37,092 bases of DNA from Muribaculaceae bacterium (GTDB lineage Bacteria > Bacteroidota > Bacteroidia > Bacteroidales > Muribaculaceae): contig JAFLTX010000015.1 of NCBI GenBank assembly GCA_022509145.1, forward strand, positions 1 through 37,092, in the 5' to 3' direction. Position 1 is the stretch's first letter. Each line of letters opens with the position of its first letter. This document shows positions 1 through 8,004 of this stretch, in pieces. The notes beneath the pieces were generated by a model, which made no database searches, was not told the DNA's origin, and worked only from the letters and a program-made list of their open reading frames with translations. The translations under genes were made by a program, and so were the position numbers.

Positions 1-280
1 ATACTGAACAATCAAATCCTAAATAAATCTGTAAACAAATTTCAGGACAGGTCATTCTATAAAACGGCCTCCTCAGGAAAATGTGGCTGGAGAGGAGTGA
101 ATTTGGGGTTGGGAAGGGGATTTTGGAGGATGGCGAACCAATTTAAGAGAATGTTTGTTTAGATAAATGAAGGAGGGCAGAAAGATTCGGCTTGCCGGAT
201 TTTGAACAGGCCTACTCTCGGATGCCAGACTGAAAGAACGGCCGCCCTCCCCGCATGAAAACCACTAATTTATAACTGTA
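1..280. other. Leading intergenic region with possible RNA structure
   Basis: I find no gene in these 280 bases. Two complementary heptamers, GGAGGGC at 172-178 and GCCCTCC at 244-250, could close a structured element of about 80 nt just ahead of the first gene, and CTCCTC near 70 can pair with GAGGAG near 93. I do not recognise a riboswitch class in it, and no clear TTTG/TAnnTTTG promoter is visible. It may be a long 5' leader or the flank of a gene outside the window. Confidence 0.2.
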
Positions 281-1030
281 ATGAAAAAAATTTTTCTAAT
301 GCTCTTGGCCGCTTGCGCATGTATTGGCGCAAAGGCGCAAGTCAACATTCCGGGGCAGGAAATCAGCTACAACGTGAATTATCACTGGGGTGTGATCGAT
401 GTGATGATCGCCACAGGCACCGTTACGCTCGCCGCCCACGACGGAAATTTCTACGGCACTCTCGACGGGACCAGCATCCCCTGGGAGGGACGCATTATCT
501 GTGTGTCAGACACACTTGAAGCCAACATGTATGGAGTGGGGACAAACCTTTCGGAGACGGTGCGCCGTCAATCCGGATGGTATCGTCGCCCCACGGTGAG
601 CAGTTTCCGCAGCGCATGCTACAATCCCGACGATCCGTTCTACTTCAAGAATATCGCAGGGCAGGGCGAATATGCGGCCAGCAACGACTCCATGGAGGCC
701 ATCACGGTGACTTCCGACATGATAGGGATGTATTATTTTGCCCACGCCATCAACTTCGGGGAGCTCAGCCCGGGCGAACAGATAAGAATCCCCATCAACG
801 GCGAATATGCCCACGAGGTGTTGATTACGTATCAGGGTGAAGGCCTTTATAGCGCCAACGGCGACAATTATCCCACCTACAACTGCACCTTTGAATACAG
901 CTATGGCGGCGGAATGTCGGGCTACCCGGTTGAGTGCAAAATATGGACCACGGAGCGCATCCCCGTCTTCCTCAGCGCGAGCCTCCCCGTAGGCCGCGTA
1001 GAGATGCTCTACACCGGCGTGGCCTATTAA
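281..1030 (+). CDS. Secreted DUF3108-like protein
   Basis: A 249-residue protein with a clear signal peptide: a Lys-Lys start, a hydrophobic core, and a probable signal peptidase I site after residue 20 (Ala-Lys-Ala-Gln). The mature part starts with a GQEISYNVNYHWG segment followed by alternating hydrophobic beta strands and a SDTLEANMYG stretch. This resembles the beginning of DUF3108 proteins, a periplasmic beta-rich family of Bacteroidota and Proteobacteria without a settled function. There are no cysteine-based lipobox and no membrane segments beyond the signal. It stands alone: the next gene is convergent and a strong terminator lies between them. The ATG at 281 directly precedes the signal peptide. 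The assignment rests on the N-terminal half; the C-terminal half could not be matched to anything. Confidence 0.6.
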   Translation: MKKIFLMLLAACACIGAKAQVNIPGQEISYNVNYHWGVIDVMIATGTVTLAAHDGNFYGTLDGTSIPWEGRIICVSDTLEANMYGVGTNLSETVRRQSGWYRRPTVSSFRSACYNPDDPFYFKNIAGQGEYAASNDSMEAITVTSDMIGMYYFAHAINFGELSPGEQIRIPINGEYAHEVLITYQGEGLYSANGDNYPTYNCTFEYSYGGGMSGYPVECKIWTTERIPVFLSASLPVGRVEMLYTGVAY

Positions 1031-1056
1031 CAGCCGGCGAGACTTACTGAGAATAA

Positions 1057-1104
1057 TGCACCCCAAAAGTTGGATTCAAGACTCTTGGGGTGCATTTCTT
1101 TTTT
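1057..1104 (+). terminator. Rho-independent terminator after the DUF3108-like gene
   Basis: A perfect 10-bp stem, TGCACCCCAA at 1057-1066 with TTGGGGTGCA at 1085-1094, is followed by a T-rich run to 1104 on the plus strand. The stem also faces the end of the convergent dehydrogenase gene at 1124, so it may work in both directions, although the T-run favours the plus strand. Confidence 0.85.
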
Positions 1105-1123
1105 GATGACTCTTTTGGTGGGC

Positions 1124-1933
1124 TTAAACCCTCACGCCGCGGTCGAGCATGCGGCGTTTCACCATCATGCGCACCGGAGTGGGAGTAATTGCCACGAAGA
1201 AAATCGAGAGGCGGTTGAGCAGCCCGTTGACATACTGCTTCCTCCCCTTGAGCATCCTCACCACAGCCTTGCGGGCGAAAACGTCGGGCTTTGCCAGCAC
1301 GCCGAGGCGCACGGCCAGCCGCTGCAGCTTGGGCGGAAGGCCGAAAAGGTCGGTGGCTATCCCGCCCGGGCAGGCTACAGTAACGCTCACGCCGCTGTCT
1401 TTCAGCTCATAGTGCATGGCTCGGGAGAGCACCCGGATGTAGGCCTTCGTGGCCGAATACATCGCGATTCCCGGCATAGGCATCCAGCAAGACATGGAGC
1501 TCATGTTGAGGATGCGGCCCTCGCCGTTTTGGGCCATGCGCACAGCCAGCTCGCGGCACAACACTGTGAGCGAGCGTATATGGAGGTCGATAAAGAGGTC
1601 GATCTTGCGGTCGGAATGTTCCGTGACGGGCGAGAATGTAAAGACGCCGGCGTTGTTTACTAGAATGTAAGGCTCGGCGCCCAGCTCATCTGTCGCCTGC
1701 AAGATTTTCCCCGGAGCCGACGGGTCGGTGAGGTCGAGCGTCAGCGGCACGGCCTTCACCCCGCAAGATGCCTGGATTTCGGCGGCACGCTCCTCCAGAA
1801 GGGTGTCTTCTATGGCCGTCATCAACAGGTTGCACTTCATCGAGGCCAACACCCTGCAGAATTCGAAACCGATGCCGCCTGAGGCGCCGGTGACGATGGC
1901 CCAGCGTCCTTCCAAATTGTTTCTTCTCTTCAT
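1124..1933 (-). CDS. Short-chain dehydrogenase, candidate 3-beta-hydroxysteroid dehydrogenase
   Basis: A 269-residue classical SDR. The NAD(P)-binding TGASGGIG is at residues 15-22, the structural NNAG at 93-96, the active-site serines at 145-146 and the catalytic YSATK at 159-163 (Y159, K163), so all key residues are present. The C-terminal 60 residues are basic and hydrophobic, suggesting membrane association. It is the last gene of a three-gene minus-strand operon, 28 bp after the OYE-type reductase. That context (5-alpha-reductase homologue, OYE reductase, SDR) matches the Bacteroidota bile-acid cluster in which the SDR is a 3-beta-hydroxysteroid dehydrogenase reducing a 3-oxo group. The SDR fold is certain; the steroid substrate is inferred from neighbours only, and another ketone or lipid substrate is possible. 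Confidence 0.85.
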   Translation of the reverse strand: MKRRNNLEGRWAIVTGASGGIGFEFCRVLASMKCNLLMTAIEDTLLEERAAEIQASCGVKAVPLTLDLTDPSAPGKILQATDELGAEPYILVNNAGVFTFSPVTEHSDRKIDLFIDLHIRSLTVLCRELAVRMAQNGEGRILNMSSMSCWMPMPGIAMYSATKAYIRVLSRAMHYELKDSGVSVTVACPGGIATDLFGLPPKLQRLAVRLGVLAKPDVFARKAVVRMLKGRKQYVNGLLNRLSIFFVAITPTPVRMMVKRRMLDRGVRV

Positions 1934-1961
1934 AATGATTCCCGGGGATGAGTAGGGGGTC

Positions 1962-3200
1962 TTACACCGATGCCATGTCGCGACGGCGAATGTCTTCTAT
2001 CTCCTTCTTGATTTTTTCGGGAAGATCCTTCACATGCTTATGGCAGGCCATATCGCGTGAATACATGCGGGCTATGCAGTAGTTTACGTGGTCGCATTCC
2101 GAATGGCATTCCGCATCGGCGCGCATCTTCTCTACGAAAGCCGGGTCGTTGAGCAAAGCGCGGCCCATCTGCACAAACTGGAACCCTTCGTCGAGCACCT
2201 TCTCGGCCCCCAGCCGGCTCACAACGCCGCCTACATATACCAGCGGCATCTCGGGGAGCTCCTTGCGGAAGAGACGGGCGTCGTCGAGGAAATACAGCTC
2301 CTTGAATTTCTCGGAAGGCACCATCATCTTTCCAAACATCCTCACCCCATATTTGAGCCACCAGAGCTTCATATAGTGGGTCATGGTGTAGATCGGCATC
2401 TCACCCCTCATCACATACATCGGGGCCTTGCTCACGAAGCCACCGGAGAGCACGAGGGCGTGGGCGCCGCAACGCTGCAGCTCCTTGGCCACCTCGAGAC
2501 TCTCTTCTATGTCCATCCCTTTGCGGAAGCCGTCGCGCATGTTCATCTTCACCAGCACGCCCATGTCGGAGCCCGCGGCTTTCATCACCTCTTCCATACA
2601 CATACGCATGAAGCGCATCCTGTTGTCGAGCGAGCCTCCGAATTCATCGCGGCGGTGGTTGGTATATGGCGAAAGGAATTGCGAAATCAGATATCCGTGG
2701 CCGGCATGCACCTCCACGCAATCAAACCCCGAATCGCGCGCCACGTTGACCGCATGGCCAAACTCCCTGGCGAGCTGCTTGAGCTCGTCATGCTTCAGGC
2801 CGCGGCAGATGGTGGGCGAATAGAGGTTGAAGCCCGTGGAAGCGCCTACGGGGATACCGCCGGCGGTGGCGATGTGGGTCATGTTGCCGCAATGGCCTAT
2901 CTGGATGGAAGCCTTTGCACCCGCGGCATGGATGGCGTCGGTCATATCGCGCAGGCTCTCCACAATCTCTTCTCTGAGCCAGAGCTGGCTCTTGAACGAG
3001 AGGGCCGAGCGGCAGATGCCGGCGTAAGCCACGGTGGTCATCCCCACTCCCCCTTCAGCCACACTCACGTGATAAGCCTTGAGCTCTTCGGTGGGGTTGT
3101 TGTCGCGGCCCATACCTTCGAAGGCGGCCGACCGGATGGTGCGGTTGCGCAGGGTTACGGGGCCAATGTTGCCGGGGGTGAAAAGCAAAGAGTCTGCCAT
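1962..3200 (-). CDS. OYE-family flavin reductase, candidate 5-beta-reductase
   Basis: A 412-residue NADH:flavin oxidoreductase of the Old Yellow Enzyme family, an FMN TIM barrel. Signatures are HAGHGYL at residues 165-171, DEFGGSLDNR at 185-194 and the late FMN-phosphate loop VGGV at 323-326 with QMGRALL at 344-350. The tail carries cysteines at 365, 369, 375 and 386, close to the spacing that holds a [4Fe-4S] cluster in the 2,4-dienoyl-CoA reductase/BaiCD branch. The FAD-binding second half of those roughly 670-residue enzymes is absent, so this is a short single-barrel form. It is the middle gene of the operon, 29 bp after the 5-alpha-reductase homologue. By context it may interconvert saturated 5-beta and delta-4 3-oxo steroids. 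The family is firm; the substrate is an inference. Confidence 0.85.
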   Translation of the reverse strand: MADSLLFTPGNIGPVTLRNRTIRSAAFEGMGRDNNPTEELKAYHVSVAEGGVGMTTVAYAGICRSALSFKSQLWLREEIVESLRDMTDAIHAAGAKASIQIGHCGNMTHIATAGGIPVGASTGFNLYSPTICRGLKHDELKQLAREFGHAVNVARDSGFDCVEVHAGHGYLISQFLSPYTNHRRDEFGGSLDNRMRFMRMCMEEVMKAAGSDMGVLVKMNMRDGFRKGMDIEESLEVAKELQRCGAHALVLSGGFVSKAPMYVMRGEMPIYTMTHYMKLWWLKYGVRMFGKMMVPSEKFKELYFLDDARLFRKELPEMPLVYVGGVVSRLGAEKVLDEGFQFVQMGRALLNDPAFVEKMRADAECHSECDHVNYCIARMYSRDMACHKHVKDLPEKIKKEIEDIRRRDMASV

Positions 3201-3229
3201 GATGTCAGTCTAAAAAAGAGGGAGTTTTT

Positions 3230-4000
3230 TCAGTAGATGAAAGGTATGATGTAGTTTCGGCGCAGCGAGGCGTATTCGTCGCCGAACTCCTTGAGATATC
3301 TGAGGTGCACCGCACGTGCCCTTGGCGCCAGGTTGGCAAACGTCCATAGGAAGAACGTGAGGCCTCCGAGGCTCCAGGAGAGGATGGCGTATCCGAGCCA
3401 TTCCGTAAGCTCGCCGAAGTAGTTGGCGCCGGTTACGTACCGATACATACCTCCGCGTGGGATGTAATGTTTCGAGTCGCCCGGGGCGCGAAGATGGCGT
3501 ATGATGGAGTCGGAATTGATGTTGACCACCATTCCGAAAATGAAAATCACCGTGCCGAGGATAAAGAGCGGGCTGGCGAGCCAGGAAGCGGGATACATAT
3601 CCGCCGGCGACACATAGAAGAGCCAGCCGCCTATCATATAGGCGTTTACAAGGTTAAACACCACACCCATGGCCACTACGGCCAGGGGCATGCGGTTTTT
3701 GCCGCGGATGATGAAGGGGAAGATGAAGCACCGCTGGAAATAATGGGCCAGGAAAATGGAGGCCATCACTATCAGCGCAGGCTCGCCGCGCCGCGGAGAG
3801 AGCACCCAGAGGAGCACCATGGCGAAGAAGACGGGCCATTCCATCAGCACCCACCCGAGCCTGTTGGGCACCGACCATCCCCATTTGTTGGAGAAGTTCA
3901 TCCCATAGGGGGCGTTTACCCTCTGCAACACGATGAAGACTACAACCGACAGAGCCAGCATCACGCCAATCACCGTATTGTAAATATCTATCTCAAACAC
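3230..4000 (-). CDS. Steroid 5-alpha-reductase homologue (membrane)
   Basis: A 256-residue integral membrane protein with about six or seven hydrophobic segments. Its C-terminal half carries family hallmarks: GANYFGELTEWLGYA, the motif LRAPGD near 175, and a final RRNYIIPFIY like the end of human SRD5A1/2. The residues that hold the 3-keto group in human SRD5A2 (E57 and Y91) have apparent counterparts in E54 (in LMEWPVFF) and Y87 (in HYFQRCF). These enzymes reduce the delta-4 bond of 3-oxo steroids to the 5-alpha (allo) product using NADPH. It is the first gene of the operon, 93 nt after the promoter's -7 box. Related methyltransferases of the ICMT/DUF1295 superfamily share the fold, but the SRD5A-type motifs favour a reductase. 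Confidence 0.87.
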   Translation of the reverse strand: MFEIDIYNTVIGVMLALSVVVFIVLQRVNAPYGMNFSNKWGWSVPNRLGWVLMEWPVFFAMVLLWVLSPRRGEPALIVMASIFLAHYFQRCFIFPFIIRGKNRMPLAVVAMGVVFNLVNAYMIGGWLFYVSPADMYPASWLASPLFILGTVIFIFGMVVNINSDSIIRHLRAPGDSKHYIPRGGMYRYVTGANYFGELTEWLGYAILSWSLGGLTFFLWTFANLAPRARAVHLRYLKEFGDEYASLRRNYIIPFIY

Positions 4001-4099
4001 TTTCTTCGCGTTAGGTTAAGTTCCGGGCCGGGAGCAGGCCGGCTTCAAATTATCTTTCCGGATTGCAAGCGGTGGCGGCCACCGCCTCAAATCCGACTA

Positions 4100-4131
4100 C
4101 AAATTTAACTCAAATTGCCTTAACAGCCAAA
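4100..4131 (-). promoter_or_regulatory. Bacteroidota promoter of the steroid-reductase operon
   Basis: Read on the minus strand, TTTG (4131-4128) is followed after 20 nt by TAAATTTG (4107-4100), a full match to the Bacteroidota -33/-7 consensus TTTG-N19/20-TAnnTTTG. Transcription would start near 4093, leaving a leader of about 90 nt. This suggests the operon has its own promoter and is not only read through from the large upstream gene that ends at 4186. Confidence 0.7.
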
Positions 4132-4185
4132 TTTCGGCCCCACGTTTCTCGGATTTTGCGAGACTCACAGACTGGCGCCGCGAGG

Positions 4186-7167
4186 CTATTGCTTGGGTTT
4201 GATCACGATTCCCTTGGATTTGCGGCCGTTTATGGCGATTGTAAGCGGCTCGGGAAACTCCACTATTCTCACTGCCTCGGTCTCCTTGACAGCCGGCAGC
4301 GAGTCGAGGTAGGCAAGGTCGGCATATCCGGCTCCCACCGTGGGGTCAACGGTGAAATACCCCACTCCGAACGAGGTGAGGTTCTGGAAGAAATGCGTGC
4401 CTTGCGAAGGCTCGATTCGATATCCCGGGAGCGCCGACTCCACGATGAGTCGTGCAGCCGAAATCTGCGGCCACTTCACGGGGATGCCGAGAGCGGAGTC
4501 TGACGATCCCCAACGCCCCGGCCCTATCAGGATGTAACCTTCGTTTCGCTCGGCAAATCCGCGGTTGATCTCCTCTATCTCGCGCGCTGTCTCGGGGTTG
4601 CGGAGCGAATCGAAAGAGTTCGGCTTCACGTAGACGATATGCCTTACGTTCTCCTGCAGTCCGTGGCCGAGCGCCATCTCCGAGCGCAGGATGAGCTCGC
4701 TGTCGGGCACTTCCGTGATAGAGTCGTCGAGCATCTCCTTATGGTCGACGATGGGACGGATCTGGAGCCAATATATCGTACCCTTTTCGGGCGAGGAGAC
4801 GGCATCGGGGTTGATGTTGCCGGCAAACTCTATCTCCACGGGGCGTCCCATCTCATATTGCCCGGCCGAGAGCATGAACTTCACAATATCGGCCAGGGGG
4901 AACACGCCGTGTTTCAGCACATTGGCAAACGTCACGATCTTCCTGCCGCGACCGAGGTCGTTGTCGCGTATGATGCCGTCCATGGCATCGTAGGTGGAGA
5001 CCATATACTTCAGCGCACCGGCAGCGGCTGCGTCGGCCACATTGATTTTCTTAAGGTTGAAGCTGTCGTTGGTCGAGAAGTCGGAAGCTTCGGCCGGAGT
5101 GGGCGGCAGCGCGTAGAGCGTGGTCTGGGTGTCGCGCAGAGCCAGGTCGAGCGTAGAGGTCTGGAGCACCTTGTCGGGATGTGCAGGCGAGAAGCGGAGG
5201 GCCTTCCCTCCGTCTACGATATACTTTCCGAGGCCTACGGCGATCTCGGCCACTCCTTCTTCGCTGCTTTCCTCGCCAACGGGATAATAGTTGAGCGAAC
5301 GCCCTACTCCCGAGAAGCTCGGATAGTAGAGCCCGTCATGGTCTTCTCCGGCCACTTCCTGCAAAATCACGGCCATCTTCTCCTGGTCGATCACGTTGCT
5401 GGTGGCGTTCATATAGGCTTTGGAGTCGGCATAAAACACGGAGGCATACACCCCTTTCACGGCGTTGCTGATCTCGCGGGCCTTCTGCTGGCTGTCGGGC
5501 AGCGCGGGCACCATATATGTGGCGTAAATACCGGCGAAAGGCTGGTAGTGGCTGTCTTCGAGCAGAGACGACGAGCGCACGGCAATCGGGCGGTCGAACA
5601 CCTCGCAGAGAGCCTCGAGGTCTTCCATGAGGCGCTGCGGCAGCTCGGCGGCGAGAAACGCGCGGAGAATCTCCTCGTCGCTTCTCGAGGAGAGCGCGAT
5701 GGGGTAAAGGTTGTTGCTCTCCATGAATTCGTCGAAGAGGTCGGTGCATATCACCACGGTGCGCGGTATCGTGATCTGCACCCCTTCGAAGTCGTCGCAC
5801 TGCGGATTGCGCTTGATGATCTGGTCGATGAAAGCCAGGCCGCGGCCTTTCCCGCCGAGAGAGCCTTCACCGATGCGCGCGAAGTTGCTGTAGCGGTCGA
5901 AACGGTCTTTGCGGAAGATGGCCACCACACCGCGGTTTTTCATGCGGCGATACTTCACGATCCCTTCCTTGATGAGGCGCTTCACGGCGTCGCTCTGGCT
6001 GAGCTCGGTAAAGCGGAACTGCTTGAGGGCGTCGGCCAGCGGAAAGAGCGCGCGCGAATAGAGCCAGCGCGACACGCTGTTGTTGCGGCACACCTCAAAG
6101 AGCGCTTCGGCCGGAATCTGGTCTACTTTTTTATGAAGGTCTACCAGCTCCTTGATCCTTACGATTTCGCCGTTCCCGTCGGCGGTGGGGACCACGAAAT
6201 CGCCGAAGCCGAAGAGGCGCGTGATGGCCTTGTTGAGGTCCTGGGGAAGGGTCTTGGAGTTCTTGTCGATAAACTCATATCCTTCCTTCAGGGCACGCTC
6301 ACGGTTCTCGCTCTCCTGGCTCTCGAGGATGATGGGGGTAAACGGGTATTTCTCCCTCACTTCAGCGGCCAGTTTGAATCCAGCCTGAGAGTCTTTGACG
6401 CCGCCGATGGGGAATCTGACGTCAGAGACGATGCCGAGGATGTTTTCGCCGTACTTCTCCACCAGCCCCCGGGCCTCTTCAAAGTCGCGGGCCAGGAGCA
6501 CCTTCGGGCGCCCCCTCATGCGGAGCATCCGCTCATGGTCGTTGAGGGCTTCTTCAGAGAAGATCATGCTCTGCTTGAGCATATATTTGAACAGGTGGGG
6601 CAAGACGGCAGAATAGAACCGGATGGAGTCTTCCACCAGTATCACCGCCTGCACCCCGACGTCGTTGATGTCGGCCGGGGCGTTGCGCTCGTCTTCTATC
6701 AGCTTGATGATGGCCAGGATGAGGTCTACGTTTCCAAGCCATGAAAAGACGTAGTCCACCCCCCGCAGGTCCTCGCCCTCGAGGCGGCGCCTCACTTCCT
6801 TCGAGAAGGGGGTGAGCACCACGAAGGGGATGTCGGGATAGATGCGGTCGAGCTCCCGCGCCTGCTGGAAAGTCTCCGAGAGGTCCACGCCCGGCATCGC
6901 TATGATGAGGTCAAACTTCTTCTGCTCCAACTCGCGTCGGGCCTCGGCATAGTTGGCCACCTTGGTGAAACGCGGGGCCGACGAGAGGTTGAGAGAGACG
7001 TATTCAAAATAAATCTGCTCGTCTACACGGCCGTCTTCCTCCATCATGAAGGCATCGTAAGGGCTGGCGATGAGCAGAACGTTGAAGATACGGTTTTGCA
7101 TTAAATTTTGAAAGGCTGTCTCTTTGAGATACAGCCTTCCTATCATAGATTCGTCTACGTTTTTCAT
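4186..7167 (-). CDS. REC-REC-ATP-grasp protein related to PEP synthase
   Basis: A 993-residue cytoplasmic protein. Residues 25-160 resemble a degenerate receiver domain; residues 172-320 form a second with VILVEDS (175-181), the putative phospho-aspartate in SDVRFP (248-253) and a lysine near 303. From about 430 comes a PEP synthase/PPDK-type ATP-grasp domain: SLGGKGRGLA at 436-445, AVRSSSLLEDS at 529-539, FAG at 544-546 and QIRP at 802-805. The phosphohistidine swivel and the PEP-binding barrel of true PEP synthase are not seen; instead a C-terminal segment has GPGRWGSSD (882-890) and GTHFFQNL (923-930). It may phosphorylate some other partner or act as a regulator. It overlaps hemD by 4 bp and is the last gene of its run. 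Often annotated as PEP synthase, which I think misleading. Confidence 0.8.
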   Translation of the reverse strand: MKNVDESMIGRLYLKETAFQNLMQNRIFNVLLIASPYDAFMMEEDGRVDEQIYFEYVSLNLSSAPRFTKVANYAEARRELEQKKFDLIIAMPGVDLSETFQQARELDRIYPDIPFVVLTPFSKEVRRRLEGEDLRGVDYVFSWLGNVDLILAIIKLIEDERNAPADINDVGVQAVILVEDSIRFYSAVLPHLFKYMLKQSMIFSEEALNDHERMLRMRGRPKVLLARDFEEARGLVEKYGENILGIVSDVRFPIGGVKDSQAGFKLAAEVREKYPFTPIILESQESENRERALKEGYEFIDKNSKTLPQDLNKAITRLFGFGDFVVPTADGNGEIVRIKELVDLHKKVDQIPAEALFEVCRNNSVSRWLYSRALFPLADALKQFRFTELSQSDAVKRLIKEGIVKYRRMKNRGVVAIFRKDRFDRYSNFARIGEGSLGGKGRGLAFIDQIIKRNPQCDDFEGVQITIPRTVVICTDLFDEFMESNNLYPIALSSRSDEEILRAFLAAELPQRLMEDLEALCEVFDRPIAVRSSSLLEDSHYQPFAGIYATYMVPALPDSQQKAREISNAVKGVYASVFYADSKAYMNATSNVIDQEKMAVILQEVAGEDHDGLYYPSFSGVGRSLNYYPVGEESSEEGVAEIAVGLGKYIVDGGKALRFSPAHPDKVLQTSTLDLALRDTQTTLYALPPTPAEASDFSTNDSFNLKKINVADAAAAGALKYMVSTYDAMDGIIRDNDLGRGRKIVTFANVLKHGVFPLADIVKFMLSAGQYEMGRPVEIEFAGNINPDAVSSPEKGTIYWLQIRPIVDHKEMLDDSITEVPDSELILRSEMALGHGLQENVRHIVYVKPNSFDSLRNPETAREIEEINRGFAERNEGYILIGPGRWGSSDSALGIPVKWPQISAARLIVESALPGYRIEPSQGTHFFQNLTSFGVGYFTVDPTVGAGYADLAYLDSLPAVKETEAVRIVEFPEPLTIAINGRKSKGIVIKPKQ

Positions 7168-7958
7168 TTCTTGGCAGTTGGTGACTTACGCTTTTTTTGG
7201 CTTTTGAGAAACTCGTCGAGCGCGCTTGCCATCGAGGGCGCCGTAGGAGTGGGGGCTGAGAAAGAGAGCGAGAGCCCCGCGTCTTCCACGGCCTTTGCCG
7301 TCTGCTCGCCGAAGGCCCCGATGCTTATGCCGGTGTCCTGCTGCGAGAAGTCGGGGAAGTTTTTGAGCAGCGAGTCGATGCCCGAGGGCGAGAAGAAGAG
7401 CAGGATGTCGTAGTCGAACGGTTCTTCGGGGGTGAAGTCGTTGCTCACCGTGCGATACATCACAGCCTTGGTGAAGTCGATCTTGCTGTTGGCCAGAATC
7501 TCCTCGTCGCCTTGGTTGTCGTCGGCGTTATGCACGTCTGAGACGGGGTAGAGAAACTTCTCCTTGTTGTTTTTCACCAGCGCCTGAAGCAGCTGCGGAT
7601 CGTTGAGATGACCTGAGGCTCCGAAGAAAATCTTGCGCTTGCGATATACGATGTATTTTTGCAGATAGCGCGCTATGGCTTCCGTGGTGCAGAAATACCG
7701 CATCGTGTCGGGCACTTTTATTCTGTTCTCTTCGCAGAGCCTGAAATAATGGTCAACCGCGGTGCGCGCCGTAAAGATAATTGCGGTGTAATCTGAGAGA
7801 GTGATTTTAGACTGCCTGAATTCTTTGGCAGTAAGCCCTTCTACCTTAATAAACGGCCGGAATACCACCTCCACATCATGCTTTTCAGCGATATCGAAAA
7901 AAGGAGATTTGTCCGACTTCGGTCGCGGTTGCGACACCAATATCTTCTTTCTCTTCAT
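7164..7958 (-). CDS. hemD: Uroporphyrinogen-III synthase
   Basis: A 264-residue protein of the HemD fold, two Rossmann-like lobes joined by a linker. Recognisable points are the N-terminal KKILVSQPRP, the IIFTARTAVDHYF helix start near residues 60-72, the FCTTEAIARYL segment and the second-lobe DILLFFSPSGIDSLL with IGAFGEQTAKAV. HemD cyclises hydroxymethylbilane to uroporphyrinogen III for haem and sirohaem. Sequence conservation in this family is weak, but DUF4271 next to it is a usual Bacteroidota context. The C-terminus is a lysine-rich tail. Its stop overlaps the start of the next gene by 4 bp, implying translational coupling. No other haem-pathway gene is in the window. Confidence 0.82.
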   Translation of the reverse strand: MKRKKILVSQPRPKSDKSPFFDIAEKHDVEVVFRPFIKVEGLTAKEFRQSKITLSDYTAIIFTARTAVDHYFRLCEENRIKVPDTMRYFCTTEAIARYLQKYIVYRKRKIFFGASGHLNDPQLLQALVKNNKEKFLYPVSDVHNADDNQGDEEILANSKIDFTKAVMYRTVSNDFTPEEPFDYDILLFFSPSGIDSLLKNFPDFSQQDTGISIGAFGEQTAKAVEDAGLSLSFSAPTPTAPSMASALDEFLKSQKKRKSPTAKK

Positions 7959-8004
7959 TCTTTACCTTGTATATATGGACTCTTGCCGCAATCGCACCTC
8001 CTCG

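Noticed and set aside
2088..3236. 382-codon open frame antisense to the OYE-type reductase
   Set aside because: Shadow frame rich in His and Gly; the reductase motifs on the minus strand are unmistakable.
4639..6744. 701-codon open frame antisense to the REC-ATP-grasp gene
   Set aside because: It is a shadow of the GC-rich coding strand. Its translation is a low-complexity string rich in His, Gly, Val and Ala with no motif, while the minus-strand product has clear domains.
4186..7167. Calling this gene ppsA (PEP synthase)
   Set aside because: Only the ATP-binding domain is evident; the catalytic-histidine and PEP domains are not seen, and two receiver domains are added.
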